From NCBI RefSeq assembly GCF_905479755.1, contig NZ_CAJQNT010000005.1:1-64000 (forward strand): a stretch of 64,000 nucleotides of DNA. Reading direction: 5' to 3'. Shown piece by piece: positions 25,146-33,601 of this stretch. The notes under the pieces were generated by a model. The model did not search any database and was not told the origin of the DNA. It was given only the letters and a program-made list of their open reading frames with translations. Position 1 is the stretch's first letter, and every line of letters starts with the position of its first letter. A program made the translations under genes and the position numbers. This stretch comes from an uncultured Schumannella sp. (GTDB taxonomy: Bacteria; Actinomycetota; Actinomycetes; Actinomycetales; Microbacteriaceae).

Positions 25146-25853
25146 GTGAATCTGCCTCACACCCTGTTGCACCGGCTCGTCGGACGCTCCGTCGAGAGTG
25201 CCGTCATGCGCGGATTCGCGAAAGACGGACGGCTCCCCGTCGCGCCCACCGGGTCGAGCATGCTGCGCCCCGGCGACAACATGCTGCGGATACGCCTGGT
25301 CGGCGGGGGCATGGTGCGCGGCCTCGGAGTGACCTCCGCTGAGCTGGGTCTGGCCGGTCATCTGAGCCGGATGCTGCAGTCGTCGCTGCGACGCGGGGTG
25401 AGCGTGGATGCCTGGGGCGAGGCCGGGGCGGACCTCTACGACATGGCGCCCCGACTGCTTCCCCCCGGAGCTCCGCGCCCGCACGTGCGCATCGTGCTCG
25501 CCGGCCTGATCGAGGGCTTCCGGCTGCGCCCCGCCGCGCTCTGGCGCAAAGACCTCGAACTGCTCGCCCCGGCCGTGTCGGTGGGGCAACCACCGCTCGT
25601 CGTCGCGCTGCCACCGACCCTGCCTGCCGACCTCGACGTCTCGCACTGGGTGCGACGCCGCGTGACGCGTACCCTTGCCGAACTGAGCGAGGTGAGCGCC
25701 GAATGGGTGGACCAGCATCCGGGGGCGCTGCTCGCGCCGGCCGCGGAGCCGGGCACGCGCAAGACGCTCGGCACCTCGGAGGACTATGCGCGCACGGCGG
25801 CCGCGATCGCACCCGTCGTGGCCGACGCGGTGTGGGCGGCGGGAACACGATGA
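25146..25853 (+). CDS. SGNH/GDSL-hydrolase-like protein with lost nucleophile motif
   Basis: The 235-aa product follows the block order of actinobacterial SGNH hydrolases (RIRLVGGGMVRGLGVTSAEL; VSVDAWGEAGADLYDM; HVRIVLAGLIEGFRLRP; PLVVALPPTLP), but the GDS nucleophile block is GGG and the expected GxND block reads AGLIEG. Hydrolase activity is therefore unlikely, and it may be a pseudo-enzyme. Start GTG at 25146; its stop overlaps the GNAT gene by 4 bases (ATGA). Confidence 0.65.
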   Translation: MNLPHTLLHRLVGRSVESAVMRGFAKDGRLPVAPTGSSMLRPGDNMLRIRLVGGGMVRGLGVTSAELGLAGHLSRMLQSSLRRGVSVDAWGEAGADLYDMAPRLLPPGAPRPHVRIVLAGLIEGFRLRPAALWRKDLELLAPAVSVGQPPLVVALPPTLPADLDVSHWVRRRVTRTLAELSEVSAEWVDQHPGALLAPAAEPGTRKTLGTSEDYARTAAAIAPVVADAVWAAGTR

Positions 25854-27082
25854 GCGCGGCGGAGGGCATGCTGGCCCTCCCACACGAGTTTGCACCGATC
25901 GAGGCCGAACGGCTGCGGTTGCGGGTCGTTGGCCCCGACGACGTCGACGCGATTCACGCCGTGCAGTCGCGCGACGACGTCTGCCGCTACCTGCCGTTCG
26001 CCCCGCGAACGCGCGACCAGGTGGCCGAAAAGGTCGCGGTGTGGGCGCGCGGCGACGCGCTTCGTGCCGACGGCGACATTGTGATGCTCGCGATTGAGAG
26101 GCGTTCCGACCAGGCCGTGCTCGGCCACATCCACGCGGCGCTGTCGAGTGTCGAGAATGCGAGCGCCGAGGTCGGCTGGGCACTGCACCCCGACTTCGCC
26201 GGGCAGGGCTTCGCGAACGAGGCGGCGCGCGCGCTGCTGCGTGAGCTGTTCGGCCGGGTCGGTGTGCACCGCGTGTTCGCCTGGGTGCAGCCCGAGAACC
26301 TCGCCTCCGCGGCGCTCTGCCGCCGGCTCGGGATGCGCATCGAAGCCGAGCGCGAAAACTTCGGCTGGCTGCGCGGCGGGTGGCGCAGCCTGCAGGTCTG
26401 GGCGATCCTCGACCGCGAATTCGCGGCGGCCGAGGCAGGGGCGCCCACGCCGGTGGCACCCGACTTCGTGCGAACCGTGCCCTACGGCACACAGGCTCGC
26501 CCGGCGCCCGACCCGGCGTTGCCGGCGGAGTTTTCGGGCATCCGCACGGAGCGTCTGCGCCTGCGGTTGCTCACCACGGAGGACGTGGATGCGGTGCATC
26601 GGTATCAGAGCCGGGAGGACGTCTGCCGCTATCTGCTTTTCGAGCCGCGCGATCGTGAGACGGTGGCGGCGAAGCTCGCCGAGCATGCCGTGCACACGAC
26701 GCTCGCGGCGCGCGGCGACTATTGGCAGCTCGCCGTCGAGCGACTGGACGACGGTGCGCTGATCGGGGATCTGTACTTCGCGCTCACCGATCCCGAGGGC
26801 GGGGTGGCCGAGATCGGCTGGACCTTCCACCCCGAGGCGCACGGGCAGGGCTTCGCGACGGAGGCCGCGCGGGCGATGCTCGAGCTCGCGTTCGGGGAGC
26901 TGCGACTGAGCCGCGTCGTGGCCGAACTCGACCCGCGCAACGAGCGTTCGATCACGCTGTGCCAGCGCCTCGGTCTCGTCGAGGAGGCCCACTTCGTGGA
27001 GGACCTGTTCTTCAAGGGCGACTGGGCCTCCACCGGCGCCTACGCCCGCCTCGCCCCCGCGCCGCCCTCGCCGGTTGAGTAG
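25850..27082 (+). CDS. Tandem GNAT acetyltransferase (RimJ/RimL type)
   Basis: The 410-aa protein contains two similar GNAT domains (about 15-190 and 220-405). The repeats align closely: AERLRLRVVGPDDVDAIHAV with TERLRLRLLTTEDVDAVHRY, DDVCRYLPFAP with EDVCRYLLFEP, and acetyl-CoA loops HPDFAGQGFANEAARALL with HPEAHGQGFATEAARAML. This is an internal duplication. Substrates are unknown; the RimJ/RimL group acetylates N-termini or antibiotics. The final codons and TAG stop come from a dispersed repeat (PSPVE-stop). Confidence 0.87.
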   Translation: MSAAEGMLALPHEFAPIEAERLRLRVVGPDDVDAIHAVQSRDDVCRYLPFAPRTRDQVAEKVAVWARGDALRADGDIVMLAIERRSDQAVLGHIHAALSSVENASAEVGWALHPDFAGQGFANEAARALLRELFGRVGVHRVFAWVQPENLASAALCRRLGMRIEAERENFGWLRGGWRSLQVWAILDREFAAAEAGAPTPVAPDFVRTVPYGTQARPAPDPALPAEFSGIRTERLRLRLLTTEDVDAVHRYQSREDVCRYLLFEPRDRETVAAKLAEHAVHTTLAARGDYWQLAVERLDDGALIGDLYFALTDPEGGVAEIGWTFHPEAHGQGFATEAARAMLELAFGELRLSRVVAELDPRNERSITLCQRLGLVEEAHFVEDLFFKGDWASTGAYARLAPAPPSPVE

Positions 27083-27243
27083 CCGCCTCTCGCCGGTTGA
27101 GTAGCCGCCTTCTGGCGGCGTATCGAAACCGCGCCCCACGTCCGCCCCTCCGTGGGTTTCGATACGCCGCTGCGCGGCTACTCAACCCGCTCCTGTGCAC
27201 CCTCGCCGGTTGAGTAGCCGCCTTGTGGCGGCGTATCGAAACC
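27073..27243. repeat. Dispersed palindromic repeat A, cluster of four
   Basis: Units at 27073-27087 (left half only), 27095-27130, 27155-27187 (inverted) and 27208-27243 share ends GGTTGAGTAGC and GCGTATCGAAACC around a variable GC-rich stem (gccgcc-ttctg-ggcggc type). The first unit overlaps the stop codon of the tandem GNAT gene. The cluster fills the gap before the Eis-like gene and its transcripts would fold into hairpins. Confidence 0.9.
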
Positions 27244-27276
27244 GCGCCGCAGCGGTCCCGCCTACGCTGGATGTCA

Positions 27277-28617
27277 ATGACTGACTACCGACTGCACCCG
27301 ATCGACGAAACTTCCCGCGCCCGCCTTGCCGAGCAGGGCCTCACCCTTGACGTGCTCGATGGCCTCGACACGAGCGAGGCCGCCATCGCGCGCTACGACG
27401 CGTGGACGCAGGCCGACGCCCGCGGATTCCACGGGGCACGACTCAGCAAGGACGCATTGGCGCTCCAGCGTTCCGGTGTCGGCGACCGTCGCACGACCGG
27501 GGTGTGGGACGAGTCGACGCACAATCGCCTCGCCCCCGTCGCCACGGTCAACTCCTGGCCGACCGAGGTGAGCGTTCCCGGCGACCGCGTGATCACCGGC
27601 TGGGCGATCAGTTCGGTGACGGTCTCCCCGACGCACAAGCGCCGGGGGATTGCGCGCTCGCTGTTGGAGGCGGAGCTGCGCACCGCATCCGCTCTCGGGG
27701 TGCCGGTGGCGATGCTCACCGTCTCGGAGTCGACGCTGTACGGGCGGTACGGCTTCGGCCCGGCGGCGCTCGCGACCGACTGGGTGATCGACCCGCGGCG
27801 CGCGCGGCCGTTGCGTCGCGCATCCGATGCGGGTCGGGTCGAGTTCGTGCCGCTGAAGGATTTCCGCGCCGAGGTGCAGCCGCTGCACGAGCGCGTGCGG
27901 CCGACGAAGCCCGGCGAGGTCGCCGTGTGGCCGACGCGCTGGGACCAGATTTCGGCGCTCACGGTGGGGCAGGAGGTCGAGGCGACGAAGCTGCGCGCCG
28001 TGCGCTACCTCGACGCTGACGGGGTCGTGCAGGGTGTCGCGGCGTACTCGGTGTCGGGCGGCGAGGAGGACTTCACGCAGCACCAGGTCGAGGTGAAGTA
28101 CCTGCTCGACGCAACCCCGGAGGCGTACGCGGCGTTGTGGAGTTTCGTGCTGGAGCTGGACCTGATCACCGAGGTGCGGGCGCGCCTGCGCAGCGTCGAC
28201 GAGCCGCTGCGGTGGATGCTCGCCGACTTCCGCGCCGCGAAGGTTTCGACGGTCGAGCACGAGTACGTGCGCGTGCTCGACGTGCCGGCGGCGTTCGAGG
28301 CGCGCGGGTTCGAGGCAGCGGGGTCGCTCGCGCTCGCGCTCGAGGTCGAGGATTCGCACGGTTTCGCCGACGGCACCTGGCTGATCGAGGCGGATGCGTC
28401 AGGCACGGCAACGGTCCGTGCGGTCGACGAGGCGCCAGCGGGCATCCCGATGCTGTCGCTCGGTGTCTCGGAGTTGTCGACCCTGTACCTCGGCGGGGTT
28501 TCGGCGGTGACGCTGGCGGCGGCGGGCCGCGTGCACGAGCGCGCCGCGGGCGATGCGGCGGCGGCGGATGCGCTGCTGCGCTCGCCGGTGCCCCCGCACC
28601 TGAGCGTCTGGTACTGA
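27277..28617 (+). CDS. Eis-family GNAT N-acetyltransferase
   Basis: The 446-aa protein has an Eis-like layout: N-terminal GNAT domain with acetyl-CoA loop SPTHKRRGIARSLL, the general-acid tyrosine Tyr155 in ESTLYGRYGFG, a second degenerate GNAT region, and a C-terminal SCP2-like domain ending in Trp-Tyr, whose terminal carboxylate is the base in Eis enzymes. Family members acetylate aminoglycosides or lysine side chains. ATG 27277 was chosen; ATG 27271 is in frame two codons upstream. It is flanked on both sides by repeat A clusters. Confidence 0.9.
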   Translation: MTDYRLHPIDETSRARLAEQGLTLDVLDGLDTSEAAIARYDAWTQADARGFHGARLSKDALALQRSGVGDRRTTGVWDESTHNRLAPVATVNSWPTEVSVPGDRVITGWAISSVTVSPTHKRRGIARSLLEAELRTASALGVPVAMLTVSESTLYGRYGFGPAALATDWVIDPRRARPLRRASDAGRVEFVPLKDFRAEVQPLHERVRPTKPGEVAVWPTRWDQISALTVGQEVEATKLRAVRYLDADGVVQGVAAYSVSGGEEDFTQHQVEVKYLLDATPEAYAALWSFVLELDLITEVRARLRSVDEPLRWMLADFRAAKVSTVEHEYVRVLDVPAAFEARGFEAAGSLALALEVEDSHGFADGTWLIEADASGTATVRAVDEAPAGIPMLSLGVSELSTLYLGGVSAVTLAAAGRVHERAAGDAAAADALLRSPVPPHLSVWY

Positions 28618-28627
28618 GCACCTCGCC

Positions 28628-28804
28628 GGTTGAGTAGCGCGCTCCGCGCGCGTATCGAAACCGCAATGCCTCGCCGGTTGAGTAGCCGCGAAGCGGCGTA
28701 TCGAAACCGCACGGCCCTGCGAGTTGAGTAGCGCGCTTCGCGCGCGTATCGAAACCGCAAGGCTCTGCGGGTTGAGTAGCGCGCTTCGCGCGCGTATCGA
28801 AACC
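28628..28804. repeat. Dispersed palindromic repeat A, array of four direct copies
   Basis: Four direct copies at 28628-28662, 28676-28708, 28722-28756 and 28770-28804, each 33-35 bases, all with the GTTGAGTAGC and GCGTATCGAAACC ends. Short 13-base linkers (ctctgcg or cctcgcc type) separate them. They fill the 198 bases between the Eis-like gene and the convergent helicase gene and could terminate both transcripts. Confidence 0.92.
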
Positions 28805-28815
28805 CAGAGAGCCCC

Positions 28816-30903
28816 CTACCGGACCGTCCCCACCCACAGCCCATCGCGCGCCCGCGTCATCGCGACGTACAACTCCCGCCGCTCCCGTTCCTCGCGCTCC
28901 AGCAGCGACTCGGCACCGTCGAGCGCACGCACGGTCGCCGGCGACACGAGGTCGGCCCGGGTCCACGGCAGCAGAACGTGCTTGAACTCGAGGCCTTTGG
29001 CGCGCTTGATCGTCCCGACTTTGACCGCATCCGCCTGAGTTCCGTCGTAGTCGAGCAGGTTGACGCTCGTGATGCCCTGGGCTTCGAGCAGCGATTGCAC
29101 GCTCTGTGCTTGCCCGTTGGTCGAACACAGCACGCCGATGTCACCGAGGCTCGTGTCGATCGACTGTGTGATCGTTCGGATGCGCGCGACCATCGCCTCA
29201 CTGTGCTCGCGTGGCGAGTCGAACCGCACGAATACCGGCCGCGCGCCGTGGCGTGACGGAGCCCCGCCGCCCTCAAACCCGATCGTGGCGGCGTCTTCGA
29301 TGTCGGTGTACTGGTCGTCGGCGACGATGCGGCCCGCGGCCTCCAGGATCTCGGCCGTGTTGCGGTAGTTGACGTCGAGCACGACGCCGCGGCCCGCGAG
29401 CGAGATCCCGACCTCGGCGAGTGAGTAGCCGCCGGGGTAGACGGTCTGCTGGCCGTCGCCGATCAGGGTGAAGGCATCCGGCCCGTCGCCGGCGACGGAC
29501 CACATCATGCGCACCATGGCGCACGAGAGGTCTTGCGCTTCGTCGACGATGACCGCCGAGTAGCCCTCGAGCGGTTCCCGCTGCAGCTCGCGTTCGGCGA
29601 GAAGGATGACGTCGGCGAAGTCGTGGATGCGCCGGCGGCGCAGCTCCGCCTCGTACTCCGAGTAGAGCTCCCACATTTCGCGTCGCTGGTCGACGGTGAG
29701 GCGTCGCTTCCGCCCGATTCGGGCACAGTCGGCGTACTGCTCGAAGACGGTAAAGCCGCGACCCTTGATGACGCTTTCGATCTCTTCCTGCCAGTACTGC
29801 GGATTCGTTTCGAGGCGTCGCAGGTCGCCGCCGCTCGTCCGCCAGGCGGTGGAGAAGGCCTCGGATGCCTTGCGTCCGTCGACTTTGACCGCGACCCCGC
29901 GCTCTTTGAGCAGGTCGAGGGCGAACTTGTGCGCGCCGACGAACTCGACCCGGTCGGCGACCTCGGGTGCCAGGCGGGTCATCAAGTTTTTGAGTACCGC
30001 GGGGAGGGTGCGCACGTAGGTGGTGACGAGGATCTTGCCGGGCCGGGTCCGGGCCAGGTATGCGGCGCGGTGCAACCCGACGACAGTCTTGCCGGTGCCC
30101 GCCGCGCCGCGGATGCGGGCGGGCCCACCGAAGCTGCGGCGCACGAGGCGGGCCTGATCGGGGTGCAGGAACGCCATCCACTCTTCGATCGGCGGCGCGA
30201 GCATGCTTTCGAGATGCAGCGCCTGCACCTCGTCGGCGGACGGAAGGTCGGGGATGTCGAGCGTCAGCGACGGGATCGGAGCGACCGGCTCGGGCAGGGT
30301 GACGTTGACGGGGGCGGGCGCTCCGACGACGGGGAAGAACTCGGCGAGCACGCGCAGCACCGAGTTGACCTGGTTCGCGGTGAGCCGCTGCCCAGGCTTG
30401 AGGATGTGGCGGGCGACGTCGACGTCGCCGATCAGCTCGACGGCCCCGACCTCGCCGCGGATGTTCTTTTTGCCCGCGAACGCGACGACGGCGTGCACCT
30501 CGCCGGGTGCGAGACCGATCTCGGCGAGTGCCGCCTCGGTGTCGAGGGTGAGCGAGACGAGTTTGTCGAACTCATCGGTCACGTCGGCCTGGTCGCGGAA
30601 CACGCGGCCCGCGGCGACGGTGACCTCGGCCCAGGCCTTGGTGTCGACGATGAAGACGCCGGACGGGCCGATCACGATGAGGTCGACCTGCGCGCGGCGG
30701 CTTCCCGGCCACCCTCGGTCGGCGAGCAGGTGGTAGCCGTGGGCGGTGAGCGGCGCGAGGGCTTCGGCGGTGCGCTTCTCGGTGCGGTACGCGGCCATCC
30801 ACCGGGCGGCGTCGGCTTCCGCGTTGCGCGCCGCTTCCGCGTGCTGATCACGCATCAGGAGTTGGCGTTCCGCCTCCAGCCGCGCCGAGTCTCCGGCCCC
30901 CAT
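28816..30903 (-). CDS. NERD-domain UvrD-like helicase
   Basis: The 695-aa protein joins an N-terminal NERD nuclease-related domain (GSRRAQVDLIVIGPSGVFIVDTKAW, with the D...D-x-K pattern) to a superfamily I helicase: Walker A in RGAAGTGKTVVGLHRAAYLA, VIVDEAQDLSCAMVRMM, LDVNYRNTAEILEAAGRI, and ELYVAMTRARDGLWV. It is likely a DNA repair or defence helicase-nuclease. ATG 30903 is preferred; ATG 30945 is also in frame but adds 14 unconserved residues. Confidence 0.9.
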   Translation of the reverse strand: MGAGDSARLEAERQLLMRDQHAEAARNAEADAARWMAAYRTEKRTAEALAPLTAHGYHLLADRGWPGSRRAQVDLIVIGPSGVFIVDTKAWAEVTVAAGRVFRDQADVTDEFDKLVSLTLDTEAALAEIGLAPGEVHAVVAFAGKKNIRGEVGAVELIGDVDVARHILKPGQRLTANQVNSVLRVLAEFFPVVGAPAPVNVTLPEPVAPIPSLTLDIPDLPSADEVQALHLESMLAPPIEEWMAFLHPDQARLVRRSFGGPARIRGAAGTGKTVVGLHRAAYLARTRPGKILVTTYVRTLPAVLKNLMTRLAPEVADRVEFVGAHKFALDLLKERGVAVKVDGRKASEAFSTAWRTSGGDLRRLETNPQYWQEEIESVIKGRGFTVFEQYADCARIGRKRRLTVDQRREMWELYSEYEAELRRRRIHDFADVILLAERELQREPLEGYSAVIVDEAQDLSCAMVRMMWSVAGDGPDAFTLIGDGQQTVYPGGYSLAEVGISLAGRGVVLDVNYRNTAEILEAAGRIVADDQYTDIEDAATIGFEGGGAPSRHGARPVFVRFDSPREHSEAMVARIRTITQSIDTSLGDIGVLCSTNGQAQSVQSLLEAQGITSVNLLDYDGTQADAVKVGTIKRAKGLEFKHVLLPWTRADLVSPATVRALDGAESLLEREERERRELYVAMTRARDGLWVGTVR

Positions 30904-31141
30904 CTTGCACCCCCATGCACAGTGTTCCAGACCTATCCTCATCAAATGCGGAGACTGCGGATAGGCCGCGTTGTGGGGGTAGAGGGGTGCGCTCGTGATG
31001 CCGGTGACGACCCGCTCCCGCGGCGACTCGAACCGCCTGCTGCTCGGGGTGGCGGGGCGGGTCGACGAGGCGTGTCTCGCCGAGATGCGCGGATGGGTGC
31101 GGGAGTTTGTTGGGGTGTGACGTGAGCCGGCGCCGGGCGGA

Positions 31142-31477
31142 CTACTTCGTCTGATTCGGATGGTGCGTGTGCACCTGCTCCAGGTAGACCGTGCCGCTGT
31201 CGACGTAGTACCAGATCCGTGCCCCGCCGGTGAGCTCGTATTGCCAGCGTTCGTGCGTTTCGCCGCCCCGCGTCACGAGCTGGAGTGAGCCGCGAAGCGG
31301 ATGATTGCGCGGGGTGGTCCGAAGCGGGTCGGTGGTGAGGAAGTCCCACGCGTCCGTGAGGGCGTTCCGCTGGGTTGCCGCGAGGTCGGTCCACCCTCGG
31401 TGCGCCTCGCGGGTGGCGAAGACGATCGGATGCTCAGTGGTTTTGGTCGGCCGCGGCACCCGGCCCTTCGCCGCCAT
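31142..31477 (-). CDS. Probable RelE-like toxin of a toxin-antitoxin pair
   Basis: The 111-aa protein has the layout of RelE/ParE-fold ribonuclease toxins: a helical middle (RNALTDAWDFLTTDP), then beta strands ending ERWQYELTGGARIWYYVDSGTVYLEQVHTHHPNQTK. It follows the antitoxin gene with a 3-base gap on the same strand. Target is presumably mRNA on the ribosome, by family analogy only. Confidence 0.72.
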   Translation of the reverse strand: MAAKGRVPRPTKTTEHPIVFATREAHRGWTDLAATQRNALTDAWDFLTTDPLRTTPRNHPLRGSLQLVTRGGETHERWQYELTGGARIWYYVDSGTVYLEQVHTHHPNQTK

Positions 31478-31480
31478 CGC

Positions 31481-31936
31481 CTACGGGCGCGGGACCCGCG
31501 GGGCGTCGTCGTACCACCCGACGCGGTCGCGCCCGAGGCCGCTGGCGAGCGCTTCGGCGGTGGAACGCCACGACGCCAGTTCCGCGATGGCGAGGTGGGC
31601 TTGGCCGGTCGCGAAGGACGCGCGCGCGGCGGTGATGAGGTCGCGCGCGCAGGTGTCGCGTTCGGCGGGGGAGAGGGCGAGCATCCAGTCGAAGCGTTCC
31701 GAGAGGCGCTCGGCGAGCGTTCCACGATCGTCGGTGGTGGCTGCGATGAGTTGCGCGGCGAGCTCGAGCAGCGACTCGCGCGCGTCGGCTTCCGCCGAGC
31801 TCATGAGCACGAGCGAATCGCCGTCACGCCGTGTGACTTCGACGGGCGCCCGCTCCGCGGCCGCGAACACGGGCACCGCGTGACGGGAGAGCGACGAGGA
31901 CTGGAAGCTCTGGCGGGCGGTGCGTGTGGCGGGCAT
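31481..31936 (-). CDS. Probable Phd-like antitoxin
   Basis: The 151-aa protein has a Phd/YefM-like start (TRTARQSFQSSSLSRHAVPVFAAAERAPVEVTRRDGDSLVLMS), typical of the DNA-binding half of these antitoxins, followed by a long helical C-terminal region that would bind the toxin. Start ATG 31936 lies just below a palindromic operator and a TATGAT -10 element, so the mRNA may be leaderless. It is longer than classical Phd proteins (about 80 aa). Confidence 0.75.
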   Translation of the reverse strand: MPATRTARQSFQSSSLSRHAVPVFAAAERAPVEVTRRDGDSLVLMSSAEADARESLLELAAQLIAATTDDRGTLAERLSERFDWMLALSPAERDTCARDLITAARASFATGQAHLAIAELASWRSTAEALASGLGRDRVGWYDDAPRVPRP

Positions 31937-31942
31937 GACCCC

Positions 31943-31969
31943 ATCATAATTCAGAATGTGTTCTGAATT
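31943..31969 (-). promoter_or_regulatory. Palindromic operator and -10 element of the toxin-antitoxin operon
   Basis: AATTCAGAA (31948-31956) and TTCTGAATT (31961-31969) form a perfect 9-base inverted repeat with a TGTG spacer. On the minus strand TATGAT (31943-31948) overlaps its downstream end and lies 7 bases before the antitoxin ATG. The layout fits autorepression by the antitoxin or complex and a leaderless transcript. Confidence 0.7.
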
Positions 31970-32028
31970 CTGGGTATCCGGCCGCAATGACATCGAAGCC
32001 GGGCGTGCGAGGTGTGGAGGAGCCGATC

Positions 32029-32655
32029 TCACGCCCCCTGCGCCTCCCCGCGCTCGCCCTCGTCGAAGCCGCGCTTCTGTCCGCGCCGGCGGTCGGTGAG
32101 GTAGCGGCTGGTGGAGCGGCGCATCCCTGTGATGCCGTCGGCGCGGGCGTCGTAGGTGAGGGCGGAGTCGCGGCCGATGCCGAGGTCGCGGGCGGTGAGC
32201 ACGGCGTCCTGGTTGGCGCCGAGGAACACGAAATCCCAGTCGTAGTCCTGGGTCTGGCGGGTGATGAGGTCGCGCACCATGTCGTGGTCGTATTCGCGGC
32301 TGGAGTTCTCGTGCCCGTCGGTGACGATCACGACCTGCACGGTCGCAGGGCGGGCGTGCTCGGGCAGCGCGGCCAGCTGCTGGCCGAAGATCTGAACGGA
32401 TGCGCCGATCGCATCCATCAGGGCGGTGCCTCCGCGCGGGTCGAGTTCGATGCGCACCGTGCGGGCATCGGCCATGGTGTGGGTGTGCTCGACGACGCCG
32501 TCGAAGATGACGACGTCGACGGTGAGCAGGCCTTCGAGGGCGGACTGCTCGGCGAGCAGCTGGTTGAGCGCGTCGACCATCTCGTCGCGAATCGATGCCA
32601 TCGAGCCGGAGCGGTCGATGACGAGAAGCAGGGCGGTGTAGTTCGGGTCGGTCAT
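32029..32655 (-). CDS. von Willebrand factor type A domain protein
   Basis: The 208-aa protein is a single vWA domain with a complete metal-ion-dependent adhesion site: DRSGSM near residue 14, a threonine in PRGGTALMDAI, and an aspartate in VIVTDGHENSS. No signal peptide or membrane helix is seen, so it is probably cytoplasmic. The C-terminus is rich in charged residues. ATG 32655 is supported by a gaggag site 6 bases upstream. The partner is unknown; vWA proteins usually act in complexes with AAA ATPases, none of which is adjacent. Confidence 0.87.
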   Translation of the reverse strand: MTDPNYTALLLVIDRSGSMASIRDEMVDALNQLLAEQSALEGLLTVDVVIFDGVVEHTHTMADARTVRIELDPRGGTALMDAIGASVQIFGQQLAALPEHARPATVQVVIVTDGHENSSREYDHDMVRDLITRQTQDYDWDFVFLGANQDAVLTARDLGIGRDSALTYDARADGITGMRRSTSRYLTDRRRGQKRGFDEGERGEAQGA

Positions 32656-33056
32656 GGGGGCTCCTCGGATCGCTGACGGCCATGGGCGGCGCTGGGGCTC
32701 GATGAGTGTGGGGGAGGCCTCCGACATTTGCTCAGCAAGCGGCGAGCGGGCTAGCGGCGGGCGGCGTTGTGTCGGAGCTACTCGATACAGTTCGGTCTGC
32801 GACCGACTCGCCCGAGACCCGAGACCCGAGACCCGAGACCCGAGACCCGGGATTTGGGTGCGGAACATTCCTCGCTATTGTCAATTTCATGCCCCCGGAT
32901 GAGTCCCGCCCGATGTCAGGACAGGACAGCGGGCGGTGGCCCCGTGCGCGACCTGTTCGACGTGGGGATGGCTCGCGGAGACTTTTTCTGCCTGGTGGTG
33001 GAGAGCTGCGCGCTCGATCTCGCGGCCACCGCGTCGTCAGCGGCCGAATTGGAGGG
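32656..33056. other. 401-base gap without a supported gene
   Basis: Apart from a 7-base tandem repeat, I see only a 38-codon GTG frame at 32944-33060 (starting VRDLFDVGMARGDFF) with no good ribosome site. It may be a relic. The gap marks the left side of the lower-GC restriction module. Confidence 0.6.
32811..32852. repeat. 7-base tandem repeat (cccgaga)
   Basis: Five perfect copies of cccgaga (32811-32845) followed by a variant cccggga (32846-32852) lie upstream of the vWA gene. Seven-base units would change any reading frame through them; no gene crosses the site. Confidence 0.9.
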
Positions 33057-33377
33057 CTAGTGTTCCGCAAGCCGAGGCGCAGCGTCGCCGGACGGAGTTG
33101 CCGAGTCGGCGCGAAGTTCGAACACGATCTCGCGCCAGATGCGCGCCACGCCGAGCGCGTGGAATCGACTATCGCCACGAACGTCGACAACCTGACGTTT
33201 CCCGTTGAGGAGCTTTTCCGTTGTCGCGTCGTCGAAATCCCCGCGAGCACGCCACGTCGCGATTGCATCGCCGGCGCTCGGCCAGCCGTGAGCGGCGACA
33301 ATTCGATCCGTCAACACAGTCATTTCGCCGTGGGTGCTCTCGTACCCATCCCGGTATCTTGCGACCTCGTTGCTCAT
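33057..33377 (-). CDS. Hypothetical protein beside the restriction module
   Basis: The 106-aa protein (start MSNEVARYRDGYESTHGEM, end DAAPRLAEH) is charged and mainly helical. It has no membrane segment and no motif I recognise. It is transcribed away from the Type ISP gene, across a 224-base spacer. ATG 33377 was preferred because upstream in-frame residues look unstructured. It could be a regulator or unrelated cargo. Confidence 0.5.
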   Translation of the reverse strand: MSNEVARYRDGYESTHGEMTVLTDRIVAAHGWPSAGDAIATWRARGDFDDATTEKLLNGKRQVVDVRGDSRFHALGVARIWREIVFELRADSATPSGDAAPRLAEH

Positions 33378-33601
33378 CGGTGCTTCATTTCGTGCGGCGC
33401 CATGATTCCGAGTGTCAATCGCCGAGCGACGCGTCGACCCATCGCGACGAGGCACGAGGGAAACGCACGACTTCGCTGCGGTTGTGGACGACACGCGAAC
33501 GGTAGCGTCTGTGACCGCCCGAGAACGTCGTCGCGAACCAATAACGTGGCAACAGCACTGTCTACGTCGGCGTACGCCGGGAAAGCGAGTCCTTGCGTCT
33601 C

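Noticed and set aside
28628-28804. CRISPR array
   Set aside because: The units are evenly spaced, but the intervening sequence is only about 13 bases and nearly the same each time, and the unit is a palindrome found singly elsewhere. There are no cas genes.
30998-31120. A 40-codon gene between the NERD-helicase and the toxin
   Set aside because: No ribosome site and no recognisable motif; it may be a remnant but cannot be supported.
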